A DNA stretch of 64,000 nt, from assembly GCF_001297125.1 (NCBI RefSeq), contig NZ_LHPC01000049.1, positions 124,001 through 188,000 on the forward strand, read 5' to 3'. The DNA comes from Pseudomonas sp. RIT-PI-q (GTDB lineage Bacteria > Pseudomonadota > Gammaproteobacteria > Pseudomonadales > Pseudomonadaceae). Below are positions 8,922-16,887 of this stretch, one piece after another. Numbering within the stretch: position 1 is the stretch's first letter; the number at the start of each line of letters is the position of its first letter. Made by a program: the position numbers and the translations under genes. A model generated the notes under the pieces. The model had not been told where the DNA came from. It did not search any database and worked only from the letters and a program-made list of their open reading frames with translations.

Positions 8922-9261
8922 AGTGGGATCTCGTGTTGATTTCTCTTTCCAGCGCTTGTCTGAACAGTTTTTTCTGGGAGGGCGACAGGTCGTCTTGCTC
9001 GTTTTTGTTGTACACGGTGAACAGCCAGAATTGATCGAAGCCTGACCACCAGTAGTAAATCACCCGTAATCCGCTGCGCTTGCCTTTGCCTCGTCGTTGA
9101 TCGCAGAAGCGGATTTTGCGCAGTCCACCGGTGCCCTCAATCAGATCGCCCGCTTCCGGATTACTCAGCAACTCCAGTTGAAAGCTGCGAAACAGTTCGT
9201 CATCCAGGTAATCGTCTCGATGTTTCTGAAACATACGTAATTCGATAAAAAGAGCATCCAT
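8911..9261 (-). CDS. higB: RelE/HigB-type mRNA interferase toxin
   Basis: 116 residues, the usual size for HigB2-type toxins of the RelE superfamily, which cleave mRNA on the ribosome. Family-typical segments are AGDLIEGTGGLRKIRF, then GKGKRSGLRVIYYWW, then FTVYNKNEQDDLSP. A longer frame reaches back to 9339. The ATG at 9261 (MDALFIELRMF) is preferred because homologues begin there and a palindromic operator-like sequence lies just upstream. It is translationally coupled with the antitoxin. Confidence 0.8.
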   Translation of the reverse strand: MDALFIELRMFQKHRDDYLDDELFRSFQLELLSNPEAGDLIEGTGGLRKIRFCDQRRGKGKRSGLRVIYYWWSGFDQFWLFTVYNKNEQDDLSPSQKKLFRQALEREINTRSHYET

Positions 9262-9265
9262 GTTC

Positions 9266-9290
9266 TGTACGCTACCTACGTATAGTTTTG
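9266..9290 (-). promoter_or_regulatory. Possible higBA operator
   Basis: An imperfect palindrome, TACG-N7-CGTA, lies just upstream of the toxin ATG and overlaps TATA-rich sequence. The position suits autorepression by the antitoxin, but no consensus promoter is clear. Confidence 0.35.
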
Positions 9291-9433
9291 TCTCGATAAT
9301 CGAATCGGTCAAGGCGTCTGTGCCTGCCAATTCGGTCAAGTCGTTACGTTAAGGTTGGAGGCAGGATAGGGATGTAGGACGCGGCTGATTTGTCTGCGAG
9401 GTGATTCTGGATGTCGGGGGAGGAGGCATTGGA

Positions 9434-9530
9434 GATCAAAAGATCGCAGCCTCGTTTCACTCGACAGCTCCTACAGGGAACGCATTCCAATGTAGGAACT
9501 GTCGAGTGAAACGAGGCTGCGATCTTTTGA
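9434..9530. repeat. Long near-perfect inverted repeat (REP-type pair)
   Basis: The arms at 9434-9476 and 9491-9530 share 32 perfectly complementary bases, beginning TCAAAAGATCGCAGCCTCG in the left arm, with a short asymmetric centre. It sits between higBA and nuoN, both on the minus strand. The GCTGCGATCTTTTGA motif recurs near 41610 and 41870. Confidence 0.85.
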
Positions 9531-9545
9531 CTTTGAAACCCAAAA

Positions 9546-9573
9546 ACGCAAAAACGGCACCCGAAGGTGCCGT
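9546..9573 (-). terminator. Rho-independent terminator of the nuo operon
   Basis: Read on the minus strand: ACGGCACC, TTCG loop, GGTGCCGT, then TTTTGCG. It lies 31 bases after the nuoN stop. Confidence 0.8.
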
Positions 9574-9603
9574 TTCTGTTTTCTACCAAGTAACGCTAAG
9601 CGA

Positions 9604-11067
9604 TCAACCCGCCAGTCCCGCCTGCTGAATCAGAACCAGCAACGGCTGTGGATACAGACCCAGGAAGAACGCCAGTGCTGCGATGGCCAGCAGCATCACG
9701 CCGCCTGCACGTTGTTCCCAGTGCAGTTGCGCATCGTGGCGACGCAGGTTCGGTTCGATCAGGTACAGGGTGACCATGACGCGCAGGTAGTAGAAGACGC
9801 CGATGGCGCTGCCCAGTACCAGAGAACCGACCAGCCACCATTGGTGCGACTCGACACCGGTGGCGATGATGTAGAACTTGCCGATGAAGCCCGCGGTCAG
9901 CGGGATGCCGGCCAGGGACAGCATCATCACGGTCAGTACGGCGGTCAGGTACGGACGGCGCCAGAACAGGCCGCGGTATTCGTACAGGGCATCGGCGTCG
10001 CGACCGTTGTACGGCGAGGACATCAGCGTAATCACGCCGAACGCGCCGAGGCTGGTGATCACGTAGGTGACCAGGTACACGCCGATGGCTTCCACGGCCA
10101 GGCCTTTGCTCGCCACCAGGGCGATCAGCAGGTAACCGAAGTGAGCGATGGACGAGTAACCCAGCAGACGCTTGAGGTTGCTCTGGGTCAGTGCCAGCAG
10201 GTTACCGAACAGGATCGACGCGATGGCGATGATGGTCAGCACGTTGCTCAGGACACCGCTGCTTGCCGCTGGCGAGATCTGGAACAGACGCACCATCACC
10301 GCAAATACCGCGACCTTCGAAGCGGTGGCCAGGAACGCCGCCACCGGTGCCGGAGCACCTTCGTAGACGTCCGGGGTCCAGAGGTGGAACGGCACCAGCG
10401 ACAGTTTGAACGCCAGGCCGATCATCATCATGCCCAGGCCCAGTTGCGCCAGCGAGCTTGGCAGGCCAGTAGCCGCCAGCGCCTGGCCGATACCGACGAA
10501 GCTCAGGGAGCCTGCGTCGGCGTAGAGCAGGGCCATACCGAACAACAGGAACGCAGAACCGGCGGCCGACAGCACCATGTACTTGATACCGGCTTCCAGC
10601 GAGCGCTTGTTGAAGAAGGCGTAGGCCACCAGACCGTAGACCGGCACCGAGAGCAGTTCCAGACCGATGAACAAGCCGGCCAGGTGCTGCGCGCTGACCA
10701 GAACCAGGCCACCCGCGGCGGCCATCAGGATCAGCAGGTACAGTTCTTCACGGTTGCCCGGGTAACCCGAACCGCCATCGCCGAGGTAGGCGTGGGCGAG
10801 GGTGACACAAGCGAGGGTGGCGACCAGGATCAGCGCCATGTACAGACACGCGAAGCTATCAATCTGCAGCAGTGGGGTCACGGCCAGAGGCGCGACTTTC
10901 AAGGCTGGCAGGATCGACAGCAACGCCAGGTTCAAACCCGCCACGGAAATCAGGAAGGTCTGCGAGTGGTTGCGGCGCCAGGCGATCGCCAGCATCACCA
11001 CGATGATCGTGGCGCTGGTGATCAACAACGGCGCAAGCGCGATAAAGTGTTGAGTCGTGAATTCCAT
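9604..11067 (-). CDS. nuoN: NADH-quinone oxidoreductase subunit N
   Basis: Membrane-arm subunit of complex I, 487 residues, one of the three Mrp-antiporter-like proton-pumping subunits with about 14 helices. The start at 11067 (MEFTTQHFIALAPL) is chosen over the longer frame because family homology begins there. It is the last gene of nuoA-N and lies 7 bases downstream of nuoM. Confidence 0.95.
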   Translation of the reverse strand: MEFTTQHFIALAPLLITSATIIVVMLAIAWRRNHSQTFLISVAGLNLALLSILPALKVAPLAVTPLLQIDSFACLYMALILVATLACVTLAHAYLGDGGSGYPGNREELYLLILMAAAGGLVLVSAQHLAGLFIGLELLSVPVYGLVAYAFFNKRSLEAGIKYMVLSAAGSAFLLFGMALLYADAGSLSFVGIGQALAATGLPSSLAQLGLGMMMIGLAFKLSLVPFHLWTPDVYEGAPAPVAAFLATASKVAVFAVMVRLFQISPAASSGVLSNVLTIIAIASILFGNLLALTQSNLKRLLGYSSIAHFGYLLIALVASKGLAVEAIGVYLVTYVITSLGAFGVITLMSSPYNGRDADALYEYRGLFWRRPYLTAVLTVMMLSLAGIPLTAGFIGKFYIIATGVESHQWWLVGSLVLGSAIGVFYYLRVMVTLYLIEPNLRRHDAQLHWEQRAGGVMLLAIAALAFFLGLYPQPLLVLIQQAGLAG

Positions 11068-11074
11068 AGCGCTC

Positions 11075-12607
11075 TTACCGGGCCGAAGCGAGTTGAGTGA
11101 AGGCGGTGCCGAGCCACTGCTGCACGCCATGCATCGTCGCGGCAGAAGTGTCGAGGAACGGCTGCGGGTAGACGCCGATGTAAATCAGCAGCGCCGCCAG
11201 ACCGACCACCATGATCAGTTCGCGACCGTCCATGCCATGCATCACCGCGTCCGATTTGGACGGGCCGAAGTAGGCACGGTGGATCATGATCAGCGAGTAG
11301 ACCGAACCGAACACCAGGCCCGACGTTGCGATCACGGTAATCCATGGCGCAGCGGCGAACGTGCCGATCAGAATCAGGAACTCACCGACAAAGTTACCGG
11401 TCCCCGGCAAGCCCAGCGATGCGGCCGCGAAGAACAGGCTGATGGCCGGCAGGTAAGCGATCTTCGACCACAGGCCACCCATTTCACGCATATCACGGGT
11501 GTGAGTGCGTTCGTACAGCTGACCGCTGAGGATAAAGAGTGCCGCGGCCGACAGACCGTGAGCCAGCATCTGCATCACCGCGCCTTGCAGCGCCAGTTGG
11601 CTGCCGGAGTAGATGCCGATCAACACGAAGCCCATGTGGGAAACGGAGGAGTAGGCGATCAGTCGCTTGATGTCGGTTTGCGCGAACGCCAGGAAAGCAC
11701 CGTAGAAAATCCCGATCAGACCCAGGGTCATGGCGATCGGCGCGAACTCGGCCGAGGCATTCGGGAACAGCGGCAAGGCGAAACGCAGCAGACCGTAGGC
11801 CGCCGTCTTCAGCAAGATACCGGCCAGGTCGACCGAACCTGCTGTTGGCGCCTGGGCGTGAGCGTCAGGCAACCAGGAGTGGAACGGTACGACCGGCAGT
11901 TTCACCGCGAAGGCGATGAAGAAGCCGAGCATCAGGATGTACTCGGTGGTGAGCGACATCTTGGTTTTCAACAGGTCGGCGTAGTTGAAGGTAATCACGC
12001 CGGTGTCGTTGAAGTTGACCAGTACCAGACCGAGGATCGCCACCAACATGATCAGGCCGGAAGCCTGAGTGAAGATGAAGAACTTGGTCGCCGCGTAGAT
12101 CCGGGTTTTCTTGCCGTCCGAAGAACTGTGACCCCAGAGCGCGATGAGGAAGTACATCGGCACCAGCATCATTTCCCAGAAGAAGAAGAACATGAACAGG
12201 TCGAGGGCGAGGAACACGCCGACGACACCGCCCAGGATCCACATCAGGTTCAGGTGGAAGAAGCCAACGTGACGCTGGATCTCTTTCCACGAGCAGAGTA
12301 CCGAGAGGATACCCAGCAGGCCGGTCAGCAGGATCATCAGCAGCGACAGGCCGTCGAGGGCCAGGTGCACGCTGATGCCGAAGCGCTGGATCCAGATGTG
12401 CTTGAACTCAAGCACCCAGGTCGGATCCGCGCCAGGCGCCGGAGCAAATGAATAATTACCGTGGGCCCACAGCCAGAGGCCGAGCGCGAGTTCCAGGGTC
12501 ATGGTCAACAGCGCAATCCAGCGGGGGAGGGTGGCGCCGAAGCGCTCACCCATCCAGCACAGCAGGCCGCCGATGAAGGGGATCAGGATTAGCCAAGGCA
12601 GAATCAT
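11075..12607 (-). CDS. nuoM: NADH-quinone oxidoreductase subunit M
   Basis: Antiporter-like membrane subunit of complex I, 510 residues, about 14 helices. The conserved FFFFWEMMLVPMYFLI segment carries the glutamate of the proton channel. Charged residues in later helices, as in FHSWLPDAHAQAPT, match the family. The start ATG is at 12607. Confidence 0.95.
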   Translation of the reverse strand: MILPWLILIPFIGGLLCWMGERFGATLPRWIALLTMTLELALGLWLWAHGNYSFAPAPGADPTWVLEFKHIWIQRFGISVHLALDGLSLLMILLTGLLGILSVLCSWKEIQRHVGFFHLNLMWILGGVVGVFLALDLFMFFFFWEMMLVPMYFLIALWGHSSSDGKKTRIYAATKFFIFTQASGLIMLVAILGLVLVNFNDTGVITFNYADLLKTKMSLTTEYILMLGFFIAFAVKLPVVPFHSWLPDAHAQAPTAGSVDLAGILLKTAAYGLLRFALPLFPNASAEFAPIAMTLGLIGIFYGAFLAFAQTDIKRLIAYSSVSHMGFVLIGIYSGSQLALQGAVMQMLAHGLSAAALFILSGQLYERTHTRDMREMGGLWSKIAYLPAISLFFAAASLGLPGTGNFVGEFLILIGTFAAAPWITVIATSGLVFGSVYSLIMIHRAYFGPSKSDAVMHGMDGRELIMVVGLAALLIYIGVYPQPFLDTSAATMHGVQQWLGTAFTQLASAR

Positions 12608-12647
12608 GACGGGCTCAATTCCTTTCGCAAGTTCGCAAGGTTCATAT

Positions 12648-14501
12648 TCAGACCGCTACCAGCACAATGGCGCCGATGACCAGCACGGAGCCGGCTGCCA
12701 TCGAGGCCGCGTACCAACGCAGTTGACCGGTTTCGGTACGGCTCAGGGCGGTGTGGCCGCCTTTGGCCATACGCGGGATCAGACCGATGGTCTGGTCGAG
12801 CGGGTCTTTGCGCAGTGCGTGGCTGATCGCAAGGTATGGCTTGACGAACAGTTTGTCGTAGATCCAGTCGAAGCCCCAGGCAGCGAACCACCAGGCCGAA
12901 AGGAAGCGGCCAATGCCGCTGTTGGCGATTGCAGTGACGAAACGCCGCTTGCCGAGGAACAGCAGCGCGGACAGCAGGATACCGGCCAGGGCAATGGCGC
13001 CCGAGGCGATTTCCAGACTGTGCTTGGCTTCGCCGCCGGCGTGGCCGACGCTTTCCGGCAGCACGCCGTGCAGTGGCGGAACGATCATGGCGCCGACGAA
13101 GGTCGACAGCACGATCAGCACCGACAGTGGCAGCCAGTGAGCGATGCCGTGACCGGCGTGCGCTTCGGTCTTCGCTTCACCGTGGAACGCGATGAAGATC
13201 AGGCGGAAGGTGTACAGCGACGTCATGAACGCACCGACCAGACCTGCGTACAGCAGACCGTGGTTGCCGCTGGCGAACGCTTCCCAGAGGATTTCGTCCT
13301 TGGAGTAGAAGCCCGCGGTCACCAGTGGCAGGGCCGACAGGGCCGCGCCGCCGACGATGAAGCTGGCGTAGGCCAGTGGCAGTTTTTTCCACAGGCCGCC
13401 CATCTTGAAGATGTTCTGCTCGTGGTGGCAGGCAACGATCACCGAACCGGACGCAAGGAACAGCAGCGCCTTGAAGAAGGCGTGGGTCATCAGGTGGAAG
13501 ATCGCGCCATCCCATGCACCCACGCCCAGCGCCAGGAACATGTAGCCGATCTGGCTCATGGTCGAGTAGGCGAGGATACGTTTGATGTCGGTCTGTACCA
13601 GGGCGGCAAAACCCGCCAGAACCAGGGTCACGCCGCCGACGATGCCGACCAGGTGCAGGATGTCCGGCGCCAGGGTGAACAGGCCGTGAGTACGGGCGAT
13701 CAGGTAGACACCGGCGGTCACCATGGTCGCGGCGTGGATCAGTGCCGAAACCGGGGTAGGACCGGCCATCGCATCCGCCAGCCAGGTTTGCAGTGGCAGT
13801 TGCGCGGATTTACCGACAGCGCCACCCAGCAGCATCAGGGTGGCCATGACCATCCAGAAGTCGCCGGCCTGGAATTTCTGCGGTGCCAGCACCAGCAGTT
13901 CCTGGATGTTCAGCGTGCCCAGTTGCGCAAACAGAATGAACAGGCCGATGGCCATGAACACGTCGCCGATACGGGTGACGATAAAGGCCTTGAGTGCCGC
14001 GTTACCGTTGTTGCGGTTGCTGTAGTAGAAACCGATCAACAGGTACGAGCACAGGCCCACGCCTTCCCAACCGAAGTACAGGAACAACAGGTTATCGCCC
14101 AGCACCAGGAACAGCATGCTGGCGATAAACAGGTTGGTGTAGGCGAAGAAGCGCGAGTAACCGGCTTCACCGCGCATGTACCAGGACGCGAACAGGTGGA
14201 TCAGGAAGCCGACGCCGACGACCACGCCGAGCATGGTCACGGACAGACCATCCAGGTACAGCGCGAAGTTCGGCGTAAAGCCTTCCACCGCCATCCACTG
14301 CCACAACACCTGGGTGTAGTGACCGCCTTCAGGTGGCGCAACGTTGAACTGCCAGATCACATAAGCAGTCACGATCGCCGACAGGCCAATGGAGCCGACG
14401 CCGATCAGCGCCGAAAGGTTTTCCGAGAAGCGGCCGCGTGAGAACGACAGCAGCAGGAAACCGATGAGAGGGAATACGAAAGTCAGATAGAGAAGATTCA
14501 T
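12648..14501 (-). CDS. nuoL: NADH-quinone oxidoreductase subunit L
   Basis: Distal antiporter-like subunit, 617 residues, with about 15 helices and the long C-terminal lateral helix expected of NuoL. The segment LQTWLADAMAGPTPVSALIH is a hallmark. Its ATG overlaps the nuoK stop as ATGA, so the two are translationally coupled. A 40-base spacer follows before nuoM. Confidence 0.95.
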   Translation of the reverse strand: MNLLYLTFVFPLIGFLLLSFSRGRFSENLSALIGVGSIGLSAIVTAYVIWQFNVAPPEGGHYTQVLWQWMAVEGFTPNFALYLDGLSVTMLGVVVGVGFLIHLFASWYMRGEAGYSRFFAYTNLFIASMLFLVLGDNLLFLYFGWEGVGLCSYLLIGFYYSNRNNGNAALKAFIVTRIGDVFMAIGLFILFAQLGTLNIQELLVLAPQKFQAGDFWMVMATLMLLGGAVGKSAQLPLQTWLADAMAGPTPVSALIHAATMVTAGVYLIARTHGLFTLAPDILHLVGIVGGVTLVLAGFAALVQTDIKRILAYSTMSQIGYMFLALGVGAWDGAIFHLMTHAFFKALLFLASGSVIVACHHEQNIFKMGGLWKKLPLAYASFIVGGAALSALPLVTAGFYSKDEILWEAFASGNHGLLYAGLVGAFMTSLYTFRLIFIAFHGEAKTEAHAGHGIAHWLPLSVLIVLSTFVGAMIVPPLHGVLPESVGHAGGEAKHSLEIASGAIALAGILLSALLFLGKRRFVTAIANSGIGRFLSAWWFAAWGFDWIYDKLFVKPYLAISHALRKDPLDQTIGLIPRMAKGGHTALSRTETGQLRWYAASMAAGSVLVIGAIVLVAV

Positions 14502-14806
14502 CCGCGCATCTCGCTGGCAGCGTCGATATCGAGAGTGTGGAAGCGGCGATACAGCTGCAACAGAATCGCCAGGCCAATACTGGCCTCGGCGGCTGCCAGG
14601 CTGATCACCAGGATGAACATGATCTGTCCATCCGGCTGCGCCCAGCGGCTACCGGCGACGATGAAAGCCAAAGCGGAGGCATTCATCATGACCTCCAGGC
14701 TCATCAGCACGAAGAGAATGTTGCGGCGGACCATCAGGCCGACCAGACCGAGGCAGAACAGGATGCCGGCAACCGCCAGACCATGCTCCATAGGGATAGC
14801 AGGCAT
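14498..14806 (-). CDS. nuoK: NADH-quinone oxidoreductase subunit K
   Basis: Small membrane subunit of 102 residues with three helices; the glutamates in LMSLEVMMNAS and SLAAAEASIGLAI are the conserved proton-path residues. Two ATGs are possible. The second, at 14806 (MPAIPMEHG), lies 8 bases from AAGGAG, while the first (14812) is only 2 bases from it and overlaps the nuoJ stop. The second is therefore preferred. Confidence 0.92.
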   Translation of the reverse strand: MPAIPMEHGLAVAGILFCLGLVGLMVRRNILFVLMSLEVMMNASALAFIVAGSRWAQPDGQIMFILVISLAAAEASIGLAILLQLYRRFHTLDIDAASEMRG

Positions 14807-14808
14807 CG

Positions 14809-15312
14809 TCATTGCTCCTTGGCTTCGTTGCGGCCCAAGTGGAACGCCGTGACGGCTGCGGCAAGCAGCAACATCGAGGCGAGTTCGACCACCAGCAGAT
14901 AAGGACCGAACAGGCTGATGCCCACGGCCTTGGCGTCTACGGTGGTGTGGCCGACGGCCTGGCCGCTGTCGTGGCTGAACAGCACATACAGCAGTTCAGC
15001 CAGCAGCAGGGCGCCGAGAATCACCGGGCCGAGCCAGATACCGGGCTTGAGCCACACGCGCTCCTGCTGAACCGAGGCCGGGCCGAGGTTCAGCATCATC
15101 ACCACGAACACGAACAGCACCATGATGGCGCCAGCGTAGGCGATCACTTCCAGCACACCGGCGAACGGTGCGCCGAGGGCGAAGAACGTCATCGCCACGG
15201 CGATCAGCGAAATGATCAGGTAGAGCAGGGCGTGCACGGGGTTGGTGTTGGTGATCACACGAAGCGTGGACACAACAGCGATACCCGATGCGAAATAGAA
15301 AGCGAATTCCAT
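14809..15312 (-). CDS. nuoJ: NADH-quinone oxidoreductase subunit J
   Basis: Membrane subunit of complex I, 167 residues, five helices. The segment EVIAYAGAIMVLFVFVVMML contains the pi-bulge helix that links the quinone site to the proton channels. It lies 9 bases after nuoI and overlaps the nuoK start region. Confidence 0.94.
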   Translation of the reverse strand: MEFAFYFASGIAVVSTLRVITNTNPVHALLYLIISLIAVAMTFFALGAPFAGVLEVIAYAGAIMVLFVFVVMMLNLGPASVQQERVWLKPGIWLGPVILGALLLAELLYVLFSHDSGQAVGHTTVDAKAVGISLFGPYLLVVELASMLLLAAAVTAFHLGRNEAKEQ

Positions 15313-15321
15313 CTTTCTTCC

Positions 15322-15867
15322 TTAAGGCAGCAAGCTCTTCACGTTGATCGGCTGGGCTTCATTCTGCGCGGAGCCTTTTGGCTTACCGGCAATCGCCATA
15401 CCTGCAACACGATAGAAGTTGTAATCAGGGTTTTTACCGGGGCCGGAGATCAACAGATCTTCTTTCTCGTAAACCAGGTCCTGACGTTTGAACTCGGCCA
15501 TTTCGAAATCCGGTGTCAGCTGGATCGCGGTGGTCGGGCAGGCTTCCTCGCAGAGGCCGCAGAAAATGCAGCGCGAGAAGTTGATGCGGAAGAAGTCCGG
15601 ATACCAGCGACCGTCTTCGGTTTCAGCTTTCTGCAACGAGATGCAGCCGACCGGGCACGCCACGGCGCACAGGTTGCAGGCTACACAGCGCTCTTCGCCG
15701 TCGGGGTCGCGGGTCAGGACGATACGTCCACGGTAGCGCGGCGGCAGGTACACGGCTTCTTCCGGGTACTGCAGCGTGTCGCGCTTGCGGAAGGCGTGGC
15801 CGAAGATCATCACCAGGCTGCGAAGCTGGGTGAAGAAGCCATGCACGATGTCAAATATGTACTTCAT
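15322..15867 (-). CDS. nuoI: NADH-quinone oxidoreductase subunit I (2 x 4Fe-4S)
   Basis: Peripheral-arm ferredoxin-like subunit, 181 residues, carrying clusters N6a and N6b. Both binding motifs are intact: CVACNLCAVACPVGC and CIFCGLCEEACP, centred near residues 60 and 100. It connects NuoG to NuoB in the electron path. The start ATG is at 15867, 12 bases after nuoH. Confidence 0.95.
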   Translation of the reverse strand: MKYIFDIVHGFFTQLRSLVMIFGHAFRKRDTLQYPEEAVYLPPRYRGRIVLTRDPDGEERCVACNLCAVACPVGCISLQKAETEDGRWYPDFFRINFSRCIFCGLCEEACPTTAIQLTPDFEMAEFKRQDLVYEKEDLLISGPGKNPDYNFYRVAGMAIAGKPKGSAQNEAQPINVKSLLP

Positions 15868-15879
15868 GATTCTCTATCC

Positions 15880-16887
15880 TCACTGAGCCGCGACGGCGGG
15901 CGTGTTGAGCAACACGATCGCAGCGGTCACCAGCATGTTGACGAGGGTCAGCGGCAGGCAGAACTTCCAGCTGAAATCCATCACTTGGTCATACCGTGGG
16001 CGCGGAATCGAGGCGCGCAGCAGGATGAAGATCATGATGAAGAACGCGGTTTTCAGCGCGAACCAGATGAACGGGATCTGCGGCAGAATGCCGAACGGAC
16101 CGTGCCAGCCACCGAAGAACAAGGTCACCAGCAGCGCCGAAATCAACACGATGCCGATGTACTCGCCGACGAAGAACATGCCCCATTTCATGCCGGCGTA
16201 TTCAATGTGGTAACCGTCGGCCAGTTCCTGTTCCGCTTCCGGCTGGTCGAACGGGTGACGGTGAGTCACGGCGACGCCAGCAATGAAGAACGTCAGGAAA
16301 CCGAAGATCTGCGGAATGATGAACCACAGGTTCTGCGCTTGATAGTCGACGATGTCGCGCATGTTGAACGAGCCGACCTGGATCACGATGCCCATCAACG
16401 ACAGGCCCATGAACACTTCGTACGACACGGTTTGTGCCGAGGCCCGCAAGCTGCCCAGCAGGGCGAACTTGTTGTTACTCGACCAGCCGGCGAACAACAC
16501 CGCGTAGACCGACAGACCGGCCATGGCGAAGAAGAACAGGATGCCGATGTTCAGATCCGCCACGCCCCAGGTCGGGGTGATCGGGATGATCGCGAAGGCA
16601 ATCAGCAAGGCGCTCATGGCCACGACCGGTGCCAACGTGAAGATCATCTTGTCGGCGAACGGCGGGGTCCAGTCTTCCTTGAAGAACATCTTGATCATGT
16701 CGGCCGCGATCTGGAACGCGCCGAACGGGCCGACGCGGTTCGGACCGTAACGGTCCTGCCAGAGGGCGAGCAGACGACGCTCGACCCAGCTCAGCAGCGC
16801 GCCGCACACCACCACGGCGAGCAGAATCACGATGGCCTGGATGACCGCGATAATCACGTCGATCACTTCAGGAGTGAACCAAGTCAT
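15880..16887 (-). CDS. nuoH: NADH-quinone oxidoreductase subunit H
   Basis: Membrane subunit of 335 residues that forms much of the quinone chamber, with about eight helices. The family segments WVERRLLALWQDRYGPNRVG and EAEQELADGYHIEY (acidic loop) are present. Its start overlaps the nuoG stop by 4 bases. Confidence 0.95.
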   Translation of the reverse strand: MTWFTPEVIDVIIAVIQAIVILLAVVVCGALLSWVERRLLALWQDRYGPNRVGPFGAFQIAADMIKMFFKEDWTPPFADKMIFTLAPVVAMSALLIAFAIIPITPTWGVADLNIGILFFFAMAGLSVYAVLFAGWSSNNKFALLGSLRASAQTVSYEVFMGLSLMGIVIQVGSFNMRDIVDYQAQNLWFIIPQIFGFLTFFIAGVAVTHRHPFDQPEAEQELADGYHIEYAGMKWGMFFVGEYIGIVLISALLVTLFFGGWHGPFGILPQIPFIWFALKTAFFIMIFILLRASIPRPRYDQVMDFSWKFCLPLTLVNMLVTAAIVLLNTPAVAAQ

